Part shown: piece by piece, positions 11,601-19,262 of the stretch
How the letters are laid out: every line of letters starts with the position of its first letter
Numbering within the stretch: the first letter of the stretch is position 1
Assembly (NCBI GenBank): GCA_905221605.1
Contig: CAJNDS010002177.1
Coordinates: 215,001 to 279,000, forward strand
DNA length: 64,000 nucleotides
Reading direction: 5' to 3'
DNA from: Symbiodinium natans
Lineage: Eukaryota; Sar; Dinophyceae; Suessiales; Symbiodiniaceae
Position numbers and translations under genes: made by a program
The notes under the pieces: generated by a model
Told to the model about the DNA's origin: nothing
The model's input: only the letters and a program-made list of their open reading frames with translations
The model's database searches: none

Positions 11601-14294
11601 ACGCCAGGCCCCCGCAGACCCTGAGGGCTTAAGCCCTGCAACCTAAGGCATACTGAGCGAGCGCTCGGAATATTTCCGGGAGATGCTGGCCTCCAAGTGG
11701 CGAGAAGGTCAGACGAATGAGGTCGACCTGAGCATGAGCCTCGGGATGGCGAAGTTCTGGGGTCTCAGGGTTTAGGGGTTTAGGGTTCCGAGTAGGCTTC
11801 TCGTGTGTATGATCTTCAACAGGCCTAAATTCTACAAGGCCCTGCGCGTTCAGTTCTTGTCCGTTTCGGGAAGATTGCGGAGCGCGTGCGCATCTCTGGA
11901 GTAGCGACCTCAAAAGTCTCGTCAGAGAGAAGGGACGGTTGCAGATAGACCCCAGAAATTGTGCTTTGGGCCGTTCACGGCTTGGAGTCAGGCTGGACGT
12001 ATTTCCTTTCTGGGCAGTAAGAACTTGCCAGACTTACCAGTTCCCGGCCAGAAATTCAACAAATGGCGCATGCCGGGCGGTTGACAAGGAGGCACTGAGT
12101 CCTCCGAAAGAGCCACACCCCAGACCCTAAACCATGAACCCTAAACCCTGAACCCTGAACCCTGAACCCTGAACCCTGAACCCTGAACCCTGAACCCTGA
12201 ACCCTGAACCCTAAACCCAAACCCTAAACCCTAAACCCCACACCTCGCCGGTGAGAAGACGCCGGTTCTAAGTGCTCTAAGGAGTCCCCACATCCAGCGG
12301 AGCTCCCTGGATGCGGTGCTGTCCTACCTCATGTCCGGCCGCTTCTTCTCTGGCAGCTGAGAGGAGTTTAGGGTTTAGGGTTTAGGGTTTAGGGTTTACC
12401 AGGGCTTTAAGGGAGGGGTTGCTTAGGCTTGAAGGGTGGAAGGGTTTCAGAGGGTTCTACAGGGCGTTTGAGGGGGTTTTTCGGGTGTGGTAGGTGCAGC
12501 CGCCGCTTTTCGGCGGCGGGATGGGAATCGCTGTTTCATGATCTCTGAGCCCTAAGTAGTCTCGCTGTGAAACCCCATACTGGAGTCCTCAACCCGAGAC
12601 GCGAGACCCTAAGCCCCACATAGTTGAGCAGCCCTTGTAAGCCACAGAGCTTCTCTGAGGCGGGGATGCAACGTTCGCCTTCGCTGTGCGGAAGCTGGCC
12701 GACCAGTTCTGCCTGAAAGACCCTGGGGATTCCCTGGCGTTAAGTCATCAAAGCTTAGGCGTCAGGAAACGAAACTTGGGAGGTTTCCCCTTCTTAATAG
12801 GGATTATAATTATAGTGCCCCCGATTATAATCCCTATAAAGGACTGTCAGTGTAAGGGGAACGTCCCAAAACGAAACCGTCAAGTGTGCTGTTCGTTCAT
12901 CTTGGGGCCATCTGTATCAGTGAAAGCTCAGGTGAGTTTAAGTGGGGGGGGGGGGGGGGGTGTTCTAGCCTGAGAGGCGTCTTTTTGAGAAAGGACTCAG
13001 TTATACAAAGGATCACCCGCAAGGGACCCTAATCTAGAGCAATCCCCCAAACGCTACTCCCAAAGACCCTAAACCCTAAACCCTGAACCCTGAGCCCTAA
13101 ACCCAAGTTGGTGCAACGCAGGATCTTGTGGACAAGGTGGAAGCCGAATTGGTGACGATGCTGTCGAACCTGGGCGGCTTTTGGGGTAAAGGGTTTAGGG
13201 CTGAGGCGGGCAGCCCCTAAACTCCTCAAACCCTAAACCAAGGCAACCTGAAGTTAAGGTTTCCTTGGTTTCGGGTTACAGGGGTTCAGGGGTTACCCTA
13301 AACCCTTAACCTTAAAAACCCTCAAGCAGTAACTTAGGTATTTTCAGGTCAGACCCTCTAGACCCTCTTAACCTATCCCCCACAACCTGCTTCCACAGGA
13401 AGCAGCGCGTCCTGGCCTTCTTGGGCCAGGCCCCGGCTTGGTTCTGCGGGTTTCAGGGTTTGGGGTAATCAGGGGGTTGCCTCAGGTTTTCTTAGGATTC
13501 CTTTTTGGGTTGGAGCTGGCGGGGAGCTTGGGGGGTGCTGCGGCACTGCCAGCCATTGGGCTGAAGGTTTGCCCAGAAAGTCGGGACCCTGGTATGGAGC
13601 GCGCTTATACTAACAGTCCCTACTCAGGACTGTTAGTATAAGGGGAACATCCCCAACCGCAGACCCTAAACCCCAAAGCTCGCACCCCCGACCCCCAGCC
13701 CGAAACCACAAACCTTGAGTTCTAGCGCCTCAAGCCTAAACCTCGAACCCTAAGCCCTAAGCCCTGCACTCTGTGAAGTCCCTGAACCCTGAAATGCTCA
13801 ATCCAGAAATCCGGAACCCTCGACTCCCGACACCCTTGAAAGCCCAAGCTCCATGGTTTCGGATTTGGGTTTTTAGGGTTTCTGGTGCTTTTGTTGTTAG
13901 GGCCAGTTTAGGGGCACAGTAGTTTCTGGGTTGGTTTTTCAAAGGGTTTTAAGTGTTGGGGCTGAGGGTTGCTTCAAGCCCTAATTCCTAAACCCCTAAA
14001 ACCCTAAAACCCTAAAACCCTTGAACCCTTGAACCCTTGAACCCTTGAACCCTTGAACCCTTGAACCCTTGAACCCTTGAACCCTTGAACCCTTGAACCC
14101 TTGAACCCTTGAACCCTTGAACCCTTGAACCCTTGAACCCTGAACCCTAGAACCCTAAAACCCTAAAACCCTAAAACCCAAAAACCCTAAAACCCTAAAA
14201 CCCTAGAACCCTAAACCCTAAACCCTGAAACCCTGAACTCCAGGTATTCGGTAGCGGCGGCCGACTGGAAGGCGCCTGCTTGGAAATGGTGAAG
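6380..14294 (+). CDS. MATH-BTB domain protein gene, about ten exons
   Basis: The exon translations in order resemble a MATH domain followed by a BTB/POZ domain. MATH pieces: [19 protein letters not shown] (6380-6457), [12 protein letters not shown] (about 7265-7374), [10 protein letters not shown]...FEISMLLWL (7841-7981) and [13 protein letters not shown] (8333-8436). BTB pieces: [20 protein letters not shown] (11648-11755), [15 protein letters not shown] (12282-12350) and [11 protein letters not shown] (12666-12712), with C-terminal pieces to 14294. Proteins of this architecture (SPOP/BPM type) are substrate adaptors for CUL3 ubiquitin ligases; that role is inferred from the family. Exons are 50-150 bp and most introns carry telomeric arrays. 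First and last exons are unknown. The exons could belong to more than one gene, but the domain order argues for one. Confidence 0.6.
6460..6637. repeat. Long TTTAGGG array right after exon a
   Basis: About 24 TTTAGGG units with a few TTAGGGC variants, beginning within 3 bp of the proposed donor. Confidence 0.97.
6647..6754. mobile_element. Hairpin element family 1, full copy
   Basis: A 108-bp near-palindrome with ends TTGGGATGTTCCCC and GGGCGAACATCCCAA. The inner arms are AATAGGGATGATAGTA and TAGTATAATCGCTATTA. Sister copies with the same ends lie at 12776, 41598 and 48758. No coding capacity; it fits a MITE-like element. Confidence 0.8.
6853..6930. mobile_element. Small inverted-repeat element
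   Basis: Left arm GGTCCCTTTTTGTGGGAG and right arm ACAGTACCCACAAAGGTGCC are imperfect inverted copies about 35 bp apart. No second copy recognised with certainty. Confidence 0.4.
7069..7180. mobile_element. Hairpin element family 2, diverged copy
   Basis: Left end GGGGGGTTTACGAAAATAGG and right end ATTTCGGACACTCCCATT are inverted relatives of the ends seen at 30569-30674 and 34782-34892. Confidence 0.55.
7265..7374 (+). CDS. MATH-BTB exon b
   Basis: Reads [20 protein letters not shown], matching the core MATH pattern of a loop, an FRL strand and YPxG. The left boundary is uncertain (acceptors at 7265 or 7302); the right boundary is non-canonical. Confidence 0.45.
7841..7981 (+). CDS. MATH-BTB exon c
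   Basis: After a clear CATGCAG acceptor it reads [13 protein letters not shown], then [18 protein letters not shown]. This is the VSxYL strand and the W...A.FxI.L strand of MATH. It ends near a C-tract at 7982. Confidence 0.55.
8103..8159. repeat. (ATC)n microsatellite in a MATH-BTB intron
   Basis: Nineteen perfect ATC units. The poly-Ile and poly-Ser frames here are artefacts. Confidence 0.97.
8333..8436 (+). CDS. MATH-BTB exon d, end of MATH domain
   Basis: Acceptor GCATGCAG, then [20 protein letters not shown] and [13 protein letters not shown] up to a GTTTCA donor. The GxLRLxEYLD...GG.FIF pattern resembles the last MATH strands. Confidence 0.55.
8497..8716. repeat. (TG)n microsatellite
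   Basis: About 220 bp of TG with two copies of a GCGCGTGTGTGCACACG block at about 8520 and 8567. It is a candidate Z-DNA tract in the intron between MATH and BTB exons. Confidence 0.97.
9188..9271. repeat. CCCTAAA array
   Basis: About eleven CCCTAAA units. It faces the TTTAGGG array at 9387 across about 115 bp of GC-rich unique sequence, so it may bracket an unrecognised exon. Confidence 0.95.
9387..9543. repeat. TTTAGGG array
   Basis: About 21 TTTAGGG units with one TTTTTAGGG and one TTTCGGG variant. Confidence 0.97.
9668..9766. mobile_element. Hairpin element family 2, copy
   Basis: Left end GGGGGGTTTACGAATTTGGG and right end CATTCTCGTAAGCCCCCAA are inverted copies. The inner arms also pair. 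The G-run at the left end has expanded. Confidence 0.65.
10155..10252. repeat. CCCTAAA array
   Basis: CCCTAAA units with an AATTAAA interruption, ending 15 bp before a proposed exon. Confidence 0.95.
10268..10342 (+). CDS. MATH-BTB linker exon candidate
   Basis: A GC-rich block sits between a C-rich array (to 10252) and a G-rich array (from 10349), with an AAGCCCAG acceptor. One frame reads [20 protein letters not shown]. No domain is recognised; its place between MATH and BTB exons suggests a linker. Confidence 0.35.
10349..10555. repeat. TTTAGGG array, decaying rightwards
   Basis: About twelve perfect units followed by TTTACGG, TTTAAGG and TTTGGGG variants. Confidence 0.95.
10934..10991 (+). 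CDS. Possible BTB exon with AHK motif
   Basis: One frame reads [16 protein letters not shown], resembling the CDVxF...AHK opening of a BTB domain, which should come just before the ILSERSEYF exon. The spacing between DV and AHK is three to four residues short and the junction phase does not close, so this is weak. Confidence 0.3.
11648..11755 (+). CDS. BTB/POZ core exon
   Basis: Reads [20 protein letters not shown], then TNEVDLSMS. This matches the signature BTB helix (LxxRSxYFRxML...E...VDL) closely and is the clearest evidence for the family. The acceptor is CAACCTAAG; the donor is unclear, and the frame stops at 11775 inside the TTTAGGG-like tail. Confidence 0.65.
12122..12239. repeat. 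CCCTGAA variant array
   Basis: About eleven CCCTGAA units embedded in CCCTAAA units. The variant is confined to this array, suggesting local homogenisation. Confidence 0.95.
12282..12350 (+). CDS. BTB exon, [11 protein letters not shown]
   Basis: Reads [20 protein letters not shown], then FF, matching the BTB 'aFeavLxYlYtG' helix. A C-rich array ends upstream at 12239 and a G-rich array starts at 12364. Confidence 0.55.
12364..12399. repeat. Short TTTAGGG array after BTB exon
   Basis: About five units beginning just after the proposed donor region. Confidence 0.95.
12666..12712 (+). CDS. BTB exon, ADQFCLKD
   Basis: Reads [19 protein letters not shown], equivalent to the 'llxLADqFxLxxL' helix of BTB proteins. 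The donor is not clear. Confidence 0.5.
12776..12869. mobile_element. Hairpin element family 1, copy
   Basis: Ends TTGGGAGGTTTCCCC and GGGGAACGTCCCAA. The inner arms are TTAATAGGGATTATAAT and ATTATAATCCCTATAAA. Confidence 0.8.
13068..13103. repeat. Short CCCTAAA/CCCTGAA array
   Basis: Five units just before the exon at 13122. Confidence 0.85.
13122..13185 (+). CDS. Post-BTB exon of MATH-BTB gene
   Basis: From a GCAACGCAG acceptor to a GTAAAG donor it reads [20 protein letters not shown]. It is amphipathic and would sit in the helical region after BTB. TTTAGGG-like words follow directly. Confidence 0.45.
13399..13448 (+). CDS. Possible short exon
   Basis: After a TTCCACAG acceptor it reads [17 protein letters not shown]. 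The phase does not fit the previous exon as placed, so the boundaries or the exon itself may be wrong. Confidence 0.25.
13604..13656. mobile_element. Hairpin element family 1, truncated copy
   Basis: A perfect 16-bp inverted repeat (CTTATACTAACAGTCC / GGACTGTTAGTATAAG) around a 7-bp loop, followed by the family's GGGGAACATCCCC end. The outer left end is missing. Confidence 0.75.
13980..14238. repeat. Variant telomeric array: CCCTTGAA and CCCTAAAA
   Basis: About sixteen 8-bp CCCTTGAA units, then CCCTAAAA units, then CCCTAAA. Three variants lie in blocks rather than being mixed. Confidence 0.95.
14244..14294 (+). CDS. Short exon, possible end of BTB region
   Basis: CTCCAG acceptor and GTCGGG donor; reads [17 protein letters not shown]. 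'RLEGACLE' recalls the LxxACxxF helix after a BTB domain. A C-rich array abuts upstream and a G-rich one starts at 14320. Confidence 0.4.
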
Positions 14295-14319
14295 GTCGGG
14301 GGCGGGCGGGCGGGGATGG

Positions 14320-14393
14320 ATCCGTTTAGGGTCTAGGGTTCAGGGCTTAGGGTTTAGGGTTTAGGGTTCAGGGTTTAGGGTCTAGGGTTTAGG
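14320..14393. repeat. TTTAGGG array
   Basis: About ten units with TCTAGGG and TTCAGGG variants. Confidence 0.9.
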
Positions 14394-14509
14394 GGCCGGG
14401 GGGTGGGGGGGGGTCGGAGAGGATGCAACTATGTGTCCTGGTGTAGAGGTTGTTTATGGGAGGTACCCCGATAAGGGTACCCCTAACTTACGGAAACCTT
14501 CAAATAATC

Positions 14510-14637
14510 ACCCTAAACCCTAAACCCTAAACCCTAAACCCTAAACCCTAAACCCTAAACCCTAAACCCTAAACCCTAAACCCTAAACCCTAAACCCTAA
14601 ACCCTAAACCCTAAACCCTAAACCCTAAACCCTGAAC
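14510..14637. repeat. CCCTAAA array
   Basis: About eighteen near-perfect units. Confidence 0.97.
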
Positions 14638-14689
14638 CGGACCACAACCATAAGCTCATGTCTCCTTGGGCGTATGAGCGCCTATGGAG

Positions 14690-14910
14690 TTTTGGGGATT
14701 GAGGGTTTTAGGGGATTGAGGGTTGTTAGGGTTTTAGGGTTTTAGGGTTTTAGGGTTTTAAGGTTTTAGGGTGTTAGGGTTTTAGGGTTTTAGGGTTTTA
14801 GGGTTTTAGGGTTTTAGGGTTTTAGGGTTTTAGGGTTTTAGGGATTGAGGGTTTTAGGGTTTTAGGGTTTTAGGGTTTTAGGGTTTTAGGGTTTTAGGGT
14901 TTTAGGGTTT
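14690..14910. repeat. TTTTAGGG variant array
   Basis: About twenty 8-bp TTTTAGGG units with GATTGAGGG interruptions. With 14510-14637 it brackets a 50-bp block that can read HKLMSPWAYERLW. Confidence 0.95.
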
Positions 14911-14911
14911 C

Positions 14912-14998
14912 CGACGCTTGCTTGGGAACAAACCCAAGCTGCTTGGAAGGCCAACGACTGCGCTGTGCTGCGGCGGCAGCGCGACAAGCTTGGCCAGG
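14912..14998 (+). CDS. Possible exon after TTTTAGGG array
   Basis: One frame reads LAWEQTQAAWKANDCAVLRR, then QRDKLGQ up to a GTGGGG donor. It is basic and helical in texture. It may be the last MATH-BTB exon found or part of another gene. Confidence 0.3.
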
Positions 14999-15023
14999 TG
15001 GGGGGAGCAAGGAGTGTCACCCG

Positions 15024-15188
15024 GAGACTCCAAAACCTCTCAAGTAAGGAGTATACCTCACATCAGAGGAGGGCTCTCCTATTAGAATTTAAGGGATATT
15101 CTTGAGTTAAGGAATATACCTTAGATCATATTAGGGTTCCTATTATTATTTAAGGGAGGTTCCTGACTCAAGGGGGTTTTGGAGTCTC
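15024..15188. mobile_element. Inverted-repeat element with internal duplication
   Basis: Ends GAGACTCCAAAACC and GGTTTTGGAGTCTC are perfect inverted copies. Inside are two diverged direct copies of about 60 bp, each with a TATACCT...ATTTAAGGG pattern. No coding capacity; it looks like a 165-bp MITE. Confidence 0.65.
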
Positions 15189-15302
15189 TGTGTTCAGCCA
15201 TGTTGGAGCTATCTTACGGAGTGGAAGATGCTCCTTGACACTGTCACGTTGATAGGTTGGTGCTCGTGCACCTTGCTGCTTTCCGTTCCTTGGGTCCTTG
15301 GG

Positions 15303-15341
15303 CTTAGGGTTTAGGGTTTAGGGTTTAGGGTTTAGGGTTTA
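15303..15341. repeat. TTTAGGG array at LINE 3' end
   Basis: Five to six units directly touching the 3' end of the minus-strand retroelement. Confidence 0.97.
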
Positions 15342-15417
15342 TGCAAGCGGTCCCATGGACAATCCAGAAGCGAAATCACTTGTGGATTACTACAAAGGAG
15401 GAATAGACCTCATAAGC

Positions 15418-17661
15418 TTAATGTGGTCGTCTGTGCAACCTCCAAAGACTATCGAATGACATTAACGGAACAGGCCTCGCCACAGCAGCCGTAGAAATCG
15501 AGTAAATCGATTGCAGACCACGACGCGTGGGATTCCCGCCCAGAAAGACTCTTAAAGCATCAATCAGGGTGGAACTATCACAAGTACAGAGGGGTCTCCA
15601 ATGAAGACACTGCACTTTAAAATTGATACCTATACATCTTAAAGCCTTTCCCTCAACTATCTGCCAAGGAATAGACATACGGTGAAAAATAGCTCTCAGA
15701 ATGAAGAAGAAAATGCGACATTGCTCTGATAGCGTAGGACGCACTAGCAGAAGATGAGCCCAATCAGTCTCATGAGCCCAGCATGCCTTGGCAATACAAG
15801 ATTGCAACGCCAGCGGCCTCTGCTTACTTGGAATTTTCGCAATATTAACAGGAGCCAGCCAACCAGTGCGGCGTGTAAATAAAAAATACAGCTCATAAAG
15901 AGAGAAACCATCAGAATCAGAACTCCACTGCTGATGCCGCAGAAAGTCCCAAAGCAGTGTTGCGAATGGCTGATGCATAAGAAATCCAACGCCATCAAAC
16001 TCTAGCTCCCCCGATGGCATTGGCTGGAATCTATCATTCTGCAGCATCCGAAGCTTGTTTCTATGAATGGCCCAAAGATCTTCAGCAATATCCCACACCT
16101 GCTGACCAGCGTCAGCAGCCATACGTTTTGAAATAGCGGAAACTCTGTCTTGTAGCAGTGCCAGCTTCTTCTGAGCTTGACCTCTGTCACGAAAAACGCG
16201 TTGAAGATGACTATGATTGTTCCAGAAGGCACTTGTCCGAAACAGATTTGCTCTCTTCGCTTCACCGTCTGCAGCATCGTTATGAGTAGAACACCACAAA
16301 GCGAAAAAAGAATGCGCCTGATCATGACGTTGATGACTGGCGACCTTGACGAACTGCCATTGTTCAGTGTGATTACCAAAAGCTTCCCAGACTTTCCTCC
16401 ACAAGCCATAATGAGAACATCTGCGCCAATCAGACTCGATCCAGCCTCGTCGTTGCAACAGACGGCAGCCGTGAAAACAATATTTACTATCCGTGTATAT
16501 AATACCAGAGACAGCGTGTCTTAACACCTGCCAGATGGCGTAAAGCTCAGCCTTGTTGTTTGTCTGCAAAGCACCCGGCAGACAACCAGACGCCACCTTC
16601 ACTGACTGCAGCGATTCAGGGGAGGCCCTCACGATAGCCCATGATGACAAAGCCAGACATTGGTTGGTGCCGTACTTTGTAGACCCATCAGTGAAAAAAT
16701 GAACTGACTCATCCAAAATCCGTTCAAACTGAACATCAGGAATTTCACGCAACAATCGGAAGTGATTGGCTTGCTGAGACGGCACTGGAAACAACCCCGC
16801 AACCCTAACCGCGTTAGGGCTACGCTGCAGATCATCAAGCTGTATGCTGTCACGAACAGCCTGAGTGCCTGAACAGTGGAATAGAATATGACAAGCTCCC
16901 CCATCCTGGCCACATAAATGGCACTTCGCTTGAGATTCTTGTAAAAACTTGCTCTTCACAGCCGTGTTCATAATGGCACCCACGGAGTAGTTGGCCCGGC
17001 AAGTGTTATATTGCTTTGCATCTCCCATACTTGCACGACAACAATCAACATGAAACGCCTCCAGTCCTTGAAAATGCTCATCCTTTCTAACCTTCGGAAC
17101 AATAAAACACACCCATGCCTCATGAAGCTGGTAGCGAAAGTCAGAAAACGAGTTATCCTTGATACTCCAGCGACTCCCATGTTGATCAAGAACCTCAGCA
17201 TTTGGAAGCGGCGTCCAACGAATCAAAGCCAATTGCTCTTGAAAATACGATATGGGACCCACAAGCGTACTGTGGCCCGCTGCAAGAACCATGTTCCAAC
17301 GCCGCACTATATTCAATGGATCCTGTCTTATTGCTTTCTGAAGTGATTGCCATCGCTTTTGAAAAACGATTAAAAATGGCTCATAGATATCTGCTGCAGA
17401 AAGGAGCGGCGCGAGAAAGTGATCCCGCTGGTTCGATCGACCCCAAAGGGCCGAAGAACACCTTCCACGCAGCTTGCGAAATGAACTAGCCGATATATGC
17501 ACCAGCTCAGACCCAAAAAGAACTCCAGGCAAAATGACTCTGGATAAACTCTTGGCTTTACGAAAGTCAGACCACCGAACCACTTGAAGTTTTGAAAACG
17601 GTGCTGCATCTTCTCGAATCTGGCATTGAACCCTTTGGCTGTTTGACGCTGAACAGCACAA
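15418..17661 (-). CDS. LINE C-terminal part: zinc knuckle and RNase H
   Basis: A 747-codon frame. Residues 30-70 continue the RT thumb region (SDFRKAKSLSRVILPG). A Cx2Cx7Hx4C zinc motif is at 247-263 (CHLCGQDGGACHILFHC). RNase H follows with all expected acidic and histidine positions: D325 (FFTDGS), E372 (NKAELYAI), D391 (IYTDSKY), H443 (VASHQ) and D462 (THNDAADG). RNase H removes RNA from the RNA:DNA hybrid. The last 280 residues are unrecognised but typical in length for these elements. The first 90 codons overlap the RT frame, marking a frameshift near 17580. Confidence 0.85.
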   Translation of the reverse strand: MCCSASNSQRVQCQIREDAAPFSKLQVVRWSDFRKAKSLSRVILPGVLFGSELVHISASSFRKLRGRCSSALWGRSNQRDHFLAPLLSAADIYEPFLIVFQKRWQSLQKAIRQDPLNIVRRWNMVLAAGHSTLVGPISYFQEQLALIRWTPLPNAEVLDQHGSRWSIKDNSFSDFRYQLHEAWVCFIVPKVRKDEHFQGLEAFHVDCCRASMGDAKQYNTCRANYSVGAIMNTAVKSKFLQESQAKCHLCGQDGGACHILFHCSGTQAVRDSIQLDDLQRSPNAVRVAGLFPVPSQQANHFRLLREIPDVQFERILDESVHFFTDGSTKYGTNQCLALSSWAIVRASPESLQSVKVASGCLPGALQTNNKAELYAIWQVLRHAVSGIIYTDSKYCFHGCRLLQRRGWIESDWRRCSHYGLWRKVWEAFGNHTEQWQFVKVASHQRHDQAHSFFALWCSTHNDAADGEAKRANLFRTSAFWNNHSHLQRVFRDRGQAQKKLALLQDRVSAISKRMAADAGQQVWDIAEDLWAIHRNKLRMLQNDRFQPMPSGELEFDGVGFLMHQPFATLLWDFLRHQQWSSDSDGFSLYELYFLFTRRTGWLAPVNIAKIPSKQRPLALQSCIAKACWAHETDWAHLLLVRPTLSEQCRIFFFILRAIFHRMSIPWQIVEGKALRCIGINFKVQCLHWRPLCTCDSSTLIDALRVFLGGNPTRRGLQSIYSISTAAVARPVPLMSFDSLWRLHRRPH

Positions 17662-19262
17662 AAGAAAACGCCTAAATCCTTAAAGTCATGAACCACTTGC
17701 AGAGAGTGACCTGAGATTTGGGAAGCTCTCAGGAACTTTCGCGCTTTCACATCTGTGGCGTACATCTTCAGCTTGTCAAAAGACATAGACATGGCCAACG
17801 ACTCAATTGTCTCCACTGCATTTTCTGTAGCTTGCAGAACTATGTTTGCATCGCTGTGCTGAACAGACCAGTTGTCCACATAACTGTGTAAGGATACATG
17901 CGTCATCGCTCTCATGCGCGCGTCTGCAACCCAAGTAATAACCATCATAGCCGCCACAGATATAGGGCAACCCTCTGGAACTCCAACTGACGAGGAAGTG
18001 GGGTGATACAAAGTCCCGTCAAAACAGAAAAACCGATTAAGCCCTCTCAGAAAAGCATCATGGGCCCTAAGCAACGTGTTGGGCCATCCAAGCTGAGATG
18101 CAATTGCCTGGAAACCATCTCTCGGGATCAAGTTAAAACCCTTGGTAAGGTCCATTGATGCACCTGCAAGCGACGCCTGCGAATAAAACGTTTCTTCAAT
18201 CGAGGATTGCAACGACCATGCCATATCCATGGGGGATCGCCCTGGAATACATCCATACAAAGTTGAGGGTAACGATGGCAAAACATGCACAATAATCTTC
18301 ATTGTCATACATTTTGCCCACACTCTGTAGATCGTGCCCAATATAGTAATAGGACGAGCATCACTTGCCTCAGTTGGGACATCAACCTTGGACAAAAGAG
18401 AAACCACAGCTTGTGTGAGTGCCTGGGGCCAAACGGCCGTTTGCGTAAACGTATTTAATAAAGTCAGCAGCATTGAGCGCAAGTCAGCAGGCGTCGCCTT
18501 CAATTCCGCATTCGAGAACCCATCAAGTCCTCGAGCTTTTTTCTTTGGCAACTTCTTCAGAACCCACTGCAGTTCGGCAACAGAGATATGGTCATCAAAC
18601 GGCTGCAGAGATGGTAAGAACCGAAGCTGATTCCGGATGAAATCCAAATCAGCTCGCTTGGGAGAATGCCAGAACTGCTTCCAGAAAGAAGAAATTTCAC
18701 CGGCCAAGAAGGCCGGGTCAGAGTTCCAGGTAAGATGGCTCACCTCCCGGACTCGCATTCCCTCCTTATAAGGCACATCCAATGTGACAAAATCGCCTTC
18801 CACCCGCTTGACCAGAGCCTTGTTCGTCCCAACTTTCCAAACATCTCCTGGGTGAGGTAAAGGACCTTGCACAACTCGATATGAAGCTGGCGTACCCTTA
18901 GTGGTTCTCAGCGGCGCCACCTGAACAGGAGTAGCCTGCGCCAAGCTTTGAAGCGAGGGCGCGGACATCTGTTTCAAAGCGGCAGCGTGCATGGACCCCC
19001 CTGCCTCCCAATCCGCATCCATACGGGCTTTATTCAGCTGGTATTGCCTAGCCTTCACCACCGAAACCCACTGCTCTTCCTCATAAAGCACTGCCTGAAG
19101 CACTGATTGGAGCCATTGCAAAGAAGGCACCTCCGGGACATAATCTGCAATATCATTCTCCAGGATCCATTGAGGAAAACCATTCGGAAACCCCCGGGCA
19201 TTGACAATAGCACGCCAACGCTGCACACGCAGAGCATTATTGCGTGGCATTTGTTGCTCCAT
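17370..19262 (-). CDS. LINE reverse transcriptase
   Basis: A 630-codon frame. RT motifs are in order: ARGLDGFSNAELK (244-255), RPITILGTIYRVWAK (303-317), motif A ASMDLTKGF (368-376, D371), motif B SVGVPEGCPISVAAM (425-439) and motif C SYVDNW (460-465). Motif C is YVDN instead of YxDD, so the second aspartate is asparagine. The protein copies element RNA into DNA at the target site. The frame runs on past the shift near 17580, so the last 70 residues are not native. Confidence 0.88.
   Translation of the reverse strand: MEQQMPRNNALRVQRWRAIVNARGFPNGFPQWILENDIADYVPEVPSLQWLQSVLQAVLYEEEQWVSVVKARQYQLNKARMDADWEAGGSMHAAALKQMSAPSLQSLAQATPVQVAPLRTTKGTPASYRVVQGPLPHPGDVWKVGTNKALVKRVEGDFVTLDVPYKEGMRVREVSHLTWNSDPAFLAGEISSFWKQFWHSPKRADLDFIRNQLRFLPSLQPFDDHISVAELQWVLKKLPKKKARGLDGFSNAELKATPADLRSMLLTLLNTFTQTAVWPQALTQAVVSLLSKVDVPTEASDARPITILGTIYRVWAKCMTMKIIVHVLPSLPSTLYGCIPGRSPMDMAWSLQSSIEETFYSQASLAGASMDLTKGFNLIPRDGFQAIASQLGWPNTLLRAHDAFLRGLNRFFCFDGTLYHPTSSSVGVPEGCPISVAAMMVITWVADARMRAMTHVSLHSYVDNWSVQHSDANIVLQATENAVETIESLAMSMSFDKLKMYATDVKARKFLRASQISGHSLQVVHDFKDLGVFFCAVQRQTAKGFNARFEKMQHRFQNFKWFGGLTFVKPRVYPESFCLEFFLGLSWCIYRLVHFASCVEGVLRPFGVDRTSGITFSRRSFLQQISMSHF

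Noticed and set aside
12499-12517. Terminator-like hairpin GCCGCCGCTTTTCGGCGGC
   Set aside because: No following T run, it lies in an intron, and the context is eukaryotic.
16177-17489. Plus-strand ORFs inside the LINE
   Set aside because: Antisense shadows of RT and RNase H.
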